64,000 nt of DNA from Polyangia bacterium (lineage in GTDB: Bacteria > Myxococcota_A > Polyangia > Polyangiales > JAUICN01), in the NCBI GenBank assembly GCA_030427835.1, contig JAUICN010000010.1, positions 62,001 to 126,000 of the forward strand, given 5' to 3'. The stretch's first letter is position 1, and every line of letters begins with the position of its first letter. Position numbers and translations under genes: made by a program. Shown piece by piece: positions 58,475-64,000 of the stretch. Below the pieces are notes generated by a model. That model saw only the letters and a list, made by a program, of their open reading frames with translations. It did not search any database and had not been told where the DNA came from.

Positions 58475-58692
58475 TCGTACCTCTAGGTTAGGTGCTTCGG
58501 GTACCTCTTTGTGCATGTGTTCCCAAATGGATATGTGTTGTTTCTATTGCATAGGGCAGATTGCTCGGATAGCGTCGCTTCCGGGTGTTTTGGGTCTCAC
58601 CGACCTGGGACAAACACGTACCAGAGGGTTGTGTGCCGAATAGGTCGGTAGGCACTGGTATCAAACTGTGAATGTTAGTGTGGAGGAAAACA

Positions 58693-58971
58693 ATGGATTC
58701 GAACCTAAAGAAGATCTTGATTGGTATGGCAGCGGGCGCATTTGGTATTGCCGCGTCGGCTTGTGGCTCCAGCGACGCTGAAGCTGCAGAAAGTGGTGCC
58801 GAGGCGGAGAGCGCCGGTGGCGAAGCCAACTGCTCTGGCGAGGGAAACTGCTCCGGCGAGGGAAACTGCTCCGGCGAGGGAAACTGCTCCGGCGAGGGTA
58901 GCTGCAGTGCCGCTGAAGGTGAATCCTCCTGTGGAGCCGGTTCCTGTGGCGGAGAAGACGAAGAAGAATAG
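58693..58971 (+). CDS. candidate RiPP precursor: signal peptide + tandem NCSGEG Cys-rich core
   Basis: MDSNLKKILIGMAAGAFGIAASACGSS...EANCSGEGNCSGEGNCSGEGNCSGEGSCSAAEGESSCGAGSCGGEDEEE; strong RBS ggagg; directly upstream of an MNIO enzyme. Confidence 0.85.
   Translation: MDSNLKKILIGMAAGAFGIAASACGSSDAEAAESGAEAESAGGEANCSGEGNCSGEGNCSGEGNCSGEGSCSAAEGESSCGAGSCGGEDEEE
58828..58899 (+). repeat. 18-bp tandem repeat x4 (AACTGCTCYGGCGAGGGW) encoding NCSGEG
   Basis: Units at 58828, 58846, 58864 and 58882, nearly identical. Confidence 0.95.
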
Positions 58972-58996
58972 TACGCCTGTTTTAGCGTGAACTATG

Positions 58997-59028
58997 AAAA
59001 CGCCATGCCGTTTCCGGCATGGCGTTTT
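58997..59028 (+). terminator. strong hairpin between the precursor and the MNIO gene (terminator/attenuator)
   Basis: AAAACGCCATGCCG-TTTC-CGGCATGGCGTTTT, 14-bp perfect stem. Confidence 0.8.
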
Positions 59029-59088
59029 GCAATTTCGGGTGCTTTGAACACCCTTTGTTGGCATCGTTGTCTAGAGTGGGGAGGGTCG

Positions 59089-59976
59089 ATGGCTTCGTTG
59101 GACGGTAAAGTGGGTATTGGGTTCCGCATGGAACACGCTCGGGAGCTTTTGGAGCGAAAACCGGAATGCGTGGACTGGTTGGAGATTCACCCCGAGAACT
59201 ATATGCACCGCGGCGGAGTTTACCCCGCCAACCTCAAACAGGCGCTGCGCCACTGGCCGGTAGTCACCCATGGATTGACCATGGGTATGGCCGCAGAACA
59301 ACCCCATGATGTTGCGTATTTGCACACACTTAAGAGCCTTTTAAGCGACGTGGAAACGCCATGGCATAGCGACCACCTTTGCTTCGCCTCAGACATGGGT
59401 ATGTATGCACACGACCTGCTTCCCATGCCTTTCAACGAGGAATCCCTGAAGACGGTCGTGCAACGCATGACCGAGGTTCGAGATCGGATCGATACCCCGA
59501 TCGCCTTCGAGAACATCAGCTATTACATTGAATCTCCTGAATCCACTCTTGGTGAACCTGAGTTCATCGTGGAAGCGCTGGAAGCCACCGACGGGTTACT
59601 GCTGCTCGACGTCAACAACGTCTATGTGAATAGCAAAAATCTAGGATTTGATCCGAAGGCATGGATCGACCTCATCCCCGCGGACCGAGTGATCCAGATT
59701 CATGTGGCCGGGCACCTCATTCGCAAGGACGGATTTCGTATCGACACCCACGGTGAGCCCGTATGCGACGACGTGTATGAGCTCCTCGAATACACGTTGG
59801 AACACACGGGGCCAAAACCCGTACTTCTAGAGAGGGATGGTAACTACCCCCCACTCGATGCGCTGCTTCAGGAGTTGGAGCTTCTCAAGGCGATCGTTGA
59901 ACGGACGAAAAAGAGTTCAAGCGATGCTACTCTACCAGGCGTTGGAGTCCGACCGGAATCTCTTCATCAGGGCTAA
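59089..59976 (+). CDS. MNIO (DUF692/UPF0276) multinuclear non-heme iron oxidative enzyme
   Basis: VGIGFRMEHARELLER..DWLEIHPENYM; WHSDHLCF; AFENISYYIESPESTLGEPEFI; LLLDVNNVYVNSKNLGFDP; IQIHVAGH; LLERDGNYP. Confidence 0.95.
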   Translation: MASLDGKVGIGFRMEHARELLERKPECVDWLEIHPENYMHRGGVYPANLKQALRHWPVVTHGLTMGMAAEQPHDVAYLHTLKSLLSDVETPWHSDHLCFASDMGMYAHDLLPMPFNEESLKTVVQRMTEVRDRIDTPIAFENISYYIESPESTLGEPEFIVEALEATDGLLLLDVNNVYVNSKNLGFDPKAWIDLIPADRVIQIHVAGHLIRKDGFRIDTHGEPVCDDVYELLEYTLEHTGPKPVLLERDGNYPPLDALLQELELLKAIVERTKKSSSDATLPGVGVRPESLHQG

Positions 59977-60751
59977 TTGCATGGGACACGCAAACGCATT
60001 CATTCGAGCCTGTTTTTCAGAAGCGCTGGAGCTTGAAAATACACAACGGTTTGGGGATCCAAAACGCTTCATGATCTATCGCCAGATGGTCCGAAGTCGC
60101 ATCCGACGCATGGTGGAAACCGCCCTACCGAGAACTTTCCTAGCTCTTGGCGATAGGGTGACCCAAGGCTGGTACGCGGGTTGGCTAGAGAGCACACCGC
60201 CCACAACCCCATACTTTCGGGAACTTCCGGTTCAGTTTGCTGACCATGTGTTTGCCCAGGGAAATCCATTTGAGGGTCTCGCCTGCTGGACCGAGGATTT
60301 GATGCGCTATGAGCTGCTCCGTTGGCGCACATCGTATATTCCCCATGAGGCCTCATCTTCGGTTGTGCCCTTTGACTTCGACAAGCGGGTTGTGCTGAAT
60401 CCCAGCGCAAGCCTGTACCAATCCACTTTTGATGTTCCACAACTGATGCGGATGGAGGCGCCCCTGGTCGCAGGTAAAGCCTACTTGGTGGCTGATCACC
60501 TGGTGGAACGAACCCACGTCTCTCGATGCGTGTTCAGGGATCCACAGAGCCACCGGGTGCGCAGCATGGCGTTAAACCCTTTGGCCCAAGCTTTGCTTGA
60601 GGGGTGGGAATCTGACGAGAATACGGCCAAGGAGGTGGTGGACAAGGTAATAGAACAACGGAACATCACCAAGAATGGTGAGTTCATTACCGGCCTCGGT
60701 ACCCTGCTTGCGCAGCTCGTGGAAGCCGGAGTGGTCCTAGGGTCCCGCTAG
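59924..60751 (+). CDS. MbnC/HvfC-like (DUF2063-type) partner protein of the MNIO enzyme
   Basis: Start overlaps the MNIO gene end; FGDPKRFMIYRQMVRSRIRRMVETALPRTFLALGDR..GWYAGWLESTPPTTPYFRELPVQFADH pattern and gene order. Confidence 0.75.
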   Translation: MLLYQALESDRNLFIRANCMGHANAFIRACFSEALELENTQRFGDPKRFMIYRQMVRSRIRRMVETALPRTFLALGDRVTQGWYAGWLESTPPTTPYFRELPVQFADHVFAQGNPFEGLACWTEDLMRYELLRWRTSYIPHEASSSVVPFDFDKRVVLNPSASLYQSTFDVPQLMRMEAPLVAGKAYLVADHLVERTHVSRCVFRDPQSHRVRSMALNPLAQALLEGWESDENTAKEVVDKVIEQRNITKNGEFITGLGTLLAQLVEAGVVLGSR

Positions 60752-60760
60752 GTTCTCCTA

Positions 60761-60801
60761 TTGCATGTGGCGAATCCGGAAATCGGACCCGCCACATGCA
60801 A
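60761..60801. terminator. hairpin between convergent genes (possible bidirectional terminator)
   Basis: TTGCATGTGGCG...CGCCACATGCAA 12-bp stem with inner TCCG/CGGA pairing; no clear U-tract. Confidence 0.55.
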
Positions 60802-60809
60802 GCTCGGCA

Positions 60810-64000
<3,191 letters not shown>

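Noticed and set aside
58693-60751. Calling the cassette a methanobactin cluster
   Set aside because: The precursor has a signal peptide and a multi-Cys repeat core unlike MbnA, and no transport or other mbn genes are present; only the MNIO + partner logic is shared

Overview
This 64 kb window is a GC-rich bacterial chromosome segment. It looks deltaproteobacterial or Myxococcota/Bradymonadales-like, judged from the many Cys-rich lipoproteins, trypsin-like proteases with MYXO-CTERM-like tails, and FG-GAP/PSI-type secreted proteins. Housekeeping genes recognised from the translations are pyrG, ppk1, rph, tRNA-Arg(TCT), a PduO-type adenosyltransferase, fmt, def, priA, a NUDIX hydrolase, tsaD, sucA/odhA E1, rnr, a pyrimidine-nucleoside phosphorylase and a 5'-truncated rpoC. 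Between them lie many secreted or lipoprotein genes. The most interesting points are: (1) a compact MNIO (DUF692) RiPP-type cassette at 58.7-60.75 kb, with a Cys-rich precursor carrying four tandem NCSGEG hexapeptides, a hairpin, the MNIO enzyme and an MbnC/HvfC-like partner; (2) two tandem paralogues at 37.1-40.7 kb that look like divergent cholesterol-dependent-cytolysin-like pore formers without the canonical undecapeptide, in a three-gene run whose upstream regions share a TGTGCCA/TGGCACA motif; (3) several probable pseudoenzymes (trypsin fold, receiver/J-domain, rhomboid); (4) an inverted partial duplicate of the tRNA-Arg 5' half with its promoter; (5) a pair of GGAACA-N5-TGTTCC sites 105 bp apart; (6) an 89-bp tandem repeat array between convergent genes. 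All family calls come from reading the translations by eye; no database search was run.
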